Shown: in pieces, positions 62,525 to 64,000 of the stretch
Position numbering within the stretch: position 1 is the first letter of the stretch
Layout of the letters: each line of letters opens with the position of its first letter
Origin: Chitinophaga arvensicola
Lineage (GTDB): Bacteria > Bacteroidota > Bacteroidia > Chitinophagales > Chitinophagaceae
DNA: 64,000 bases
Assembly: GCF_900110835.1 (NCBI RefSeq)
Contig: NZ_FOJG01000001.1
Span: 3,999,499 to 4,063,498, forward strand
Direction of reading: 5' to 3'
The notes under the pieces: generated by a model
The model's input: the letters and a program-made list of their open reading frames with translations, nothing else
Told to the model about the DNA's origin: nothing
Databases searched by the model: none
Made by a program: the position numbers and the translations under genes

Positions 62525-64000
62525 CTAAAAGGTCACATTCAATCCGGCAGCATAGGAGCGGAAGAAAGGATAGTTAAAGGCGGTGTTGTTGGGCTCTTCC
62601 GGATCGTAATATTTCATCCACATCTTTGAGTTTTCCCAGAGATCCTGTCCGGAGAGATAGATCCGTACTGCTTTCATGCCTGCCTTTGACGTGAGGGTTG
62701 CGGGAAGGGTATAACCGATCTGCAGATTTTTGAGGCGGATATACGCTGCATTCTGTACCCACCAGCTGGAGGTAGAGGTATTCTGACCGCCGCCTATGTA
62801 AAGTCTCGGATAACGTGCATCCTGGTGATCAGGCGTCCAGTAGTCTTCCTGTCCTTTTACGGGTTGTCTCCAGCTTTCCACGAATGGAACGATGAAATAG
62901 GAATTGATGAGCATCTGGCGCTGACCAACCCCCTGGAAGAAGGCCGCGAAATCGAGGCCTTTGTAATTAAAGCCCAGGTTGAAGCCATAGGTATAACGGG
63001 GAGTGGTACTGCCCAGTTTTACGAGGTCGCCATGATTTTCTTTGGTGTTTAAGCCGGCATCGATGCGGTTGTTTTTATCGATATCGTCGTAAATAATATC
63101 ACCAGCACCGGTGATGTTGCTCTGGAATACGCCGCGTTTTTGTACCTGGTCGGCGCTGGAATATAATCCCAGTGCGCGGTAGCCCCAGATAGAGTTTATT
63201 TCTTCTCCTTCAATTACGCCTCTTACACCGGCGGTATACACAGAAGCGCCCTGGTATTTCAGTACTTTATTTTTACTGTCGGAGATGTTACCGTTGATCC
63301 AGTAGCTAAAGTTTTTACCGATTTTGTCGCGCCAGCCTAAGGATACTTCCCAGCCCCATGCCTTCATGGACGCGTAGTTGTACTGACCGGTGGGAATGCC
63401 TATCATAGCGGTAGTGTTGACAGTTACCAGCATGTTTTCATTTTTCTTCACGTAGTAGTCGCCGCTAAAGGTTAACCGGTTGTTCAGCGTAGCGAAGTCG
63501 AGTCCTCCATCGGTGGTCGCAATTCTCTCCCATGTTTTCTCCGGGGAAGCCAGTGCATTGTTGTAATAGCCGTAAGTGCTTACGTTATTGAACGGATAGG
63601 CGGCGGATTTGCTGAGGGAAGAAATGTAATCGTAGCTACCAAAGTTGCTGAGGTCGGAGTTACCGAGTTTACCGTAGGAACCACGGATTTTAAACTCGTT
63701 GAATACCGGCAGCAGGGAGTTAAACCAAGGCTCTTTCGATACGCGCCATGCGGCGGACACAGAAGGGAATGCCTGGTAGCGGTAGCCTGGCGCCAGTTTG
63801 GAGCTACCATCGTATCGGAGTACAGCTTCCAGGAAATATTTGTCGGCGTAGTTGTAGCTCAACCGGCCAAAGTAGGATTCCATGGCCCAGGTGTTCACCG
63901 TGTCCGAAGCTGCGTAGAGCGTAGGATCTCCGAGGTTCAGGGAAAAGAGGTCGTTGCTGCTGAGATTTTTAGCGGTTGCCGCATTGATCTGTTGCCTGTA
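62525..64000 (-). CDS. SusC/RagA family TonB-linked outer membrane protein, C-terminal part
   Basis: The last 491 codons of a SusC barrel; the rest lies beyond the right edge. The frame continues without break from 63898 to 64000 (YRQQINAATAKNLSSND..., joined to TLYAASDTVNTWAMESYFGR). Barrel signatures: YFLEAVLRYDGSSKLAPGYR, GYRYQAFPSVSAAWRVSKE, the ELKIRGSYGKLGNS-like stretch, and the terminal aromatic AAGLNVTF. First gene in view of the operon with SusD, EEP, GH105, DUF2264 and two phosphoesterases. Confidence 0.94.
   Translation of the reverse strand, partial: YRQQINAATAKNLSSNDLFSLNLGDPTLYAASDTVNTWAMESYFGRLSYNYADKYFLEAVLRYDGSSKLAPGYRYQAFPSVSAAWRVSKEPWFNSLLPVFNEFKIRGSYGKLGNSDLSNFGSYDYISSLSKSAAYPFNNVSTYGYYNNALASPEKTWERIATTDGGLDFATLNNRLTFSGDYYVKKNENMLVTVNTTAMIGIPTGQYNYASMKAWGWEVSLGWRDKIGKNFSYWINGNISDSKNKVLKYQGASVYTAGVRGVIEGEEINSIWGYRALGLYSSADQVQKRGVFQSNITGAGDIIYDDIDKNNRIDAGLNTKENHGDLVKLGSTTPRYTYGFNLGFNYKGLDFAAFFQGVGQRQMLINSYFIVPFVESWRQPVKGQEDYWTPDHQDARYPRLYIGGGQNTSTSSWWVQNAAYIRLKNLQIGYTLPATLTSKAGMKAVRIYLSGQDLWENSKMWMKYYDPEEPNNTAFNYPFFRSYAAGLNVTF

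Overview
The window looks like chromosomal DNA of a Bacteroidota bacterium close to Chitinophaga (family Chitinophagaceae). The evidence is four SusC/SusD-type outer-membrane uptake pairs plus the start of a fifth SusC, two ECF-sigma/FecR pairs, a LytS/LytTR pair, DUF4421-type and OMP_b-brl-type barrels, weak or absent Shine-Dalgarno sites, and a TAnnTTTG-type promoter element. The genus is inferred from protein style, not measured. No rRNA, tRNA, CRISPR array, transposase or phage structural gene was seen.

Region 1 (1-17.5 kb) is a glycan utilisation locus built around an AraC regulator (11763-12644). To its left, on the minus strand, is one tightly packed operon: RraA-like aldolase, two GH2 glycosidases, galactonate-dehydratase-like enolase-superfamily enzyme, SMP-30 lactonase, sodium/sugar symporter, a 59-residue membrane protein and an SDR dehydrogenase. 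It ends in a strong hairpin at 457-502. To its right, on the plus strand, is a SusC/SusD pair. Together they suggest outer-membrane capture, periplasmic deglycosylation, inner-membrane import and non-phosphorylative oxidation of the released sugar (dehydrogenase, lactonase, dehydratase, aldolase). Two 11-bp direct repeats spaced 21 bp apart lie between the regulator and the operon. A separate SusC begins at 172 and runs off the left edge.

Region 2 (17.5-27.1 kb) holds a CsgG/TolB-like periplasmic protein, a DUF4421 barrel, and an ECF sigma/FecR/SusC/SusD set with no enzyme beside it.

Region 3 (27.2-31.4 kb) is a small accessory, defence-like island. It has a protein made of two DUF1016 N-terminal domains without the usual nuclease, then an AbiE-like pair (DUF6088 antitoxin-like protein and AbiEii nucleotidyltransferase) behind two perfect palindromes that cover the predicted promoter. 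Two unrecognised genes converge on it. This is the best candidate in the window for an undescribed small system.

Region 4 (31.5-47.3 kb) contains an RND tripartite efflux operon with a LytS-type kinase and LytTR regulator, an unknown protein, a LigD-type ligase-polymerase without a phosphoesterase domain, two unknown proteins, and an AraC regulator next to a TonB-dependent barrel.

Region 5 (47.4-64 kb) holds two minus-strand loci. One is ECF sigma/FecR/SusC/SusD/TlpA-like thioredoxin. The other is a seven-gene operon entering from the right edge: SusC, SusD, endonuclease/exonuclease/phosphatase-fold enzyme, GH105, DUF2264, alkaline-phosphatase-type enzyme and Tat-type metallophosphoesterase. 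The mix of uronic-acid glycosidases with three unrelated phosphoesterase folds points to a phosphorylated, uronate-containing substrate.
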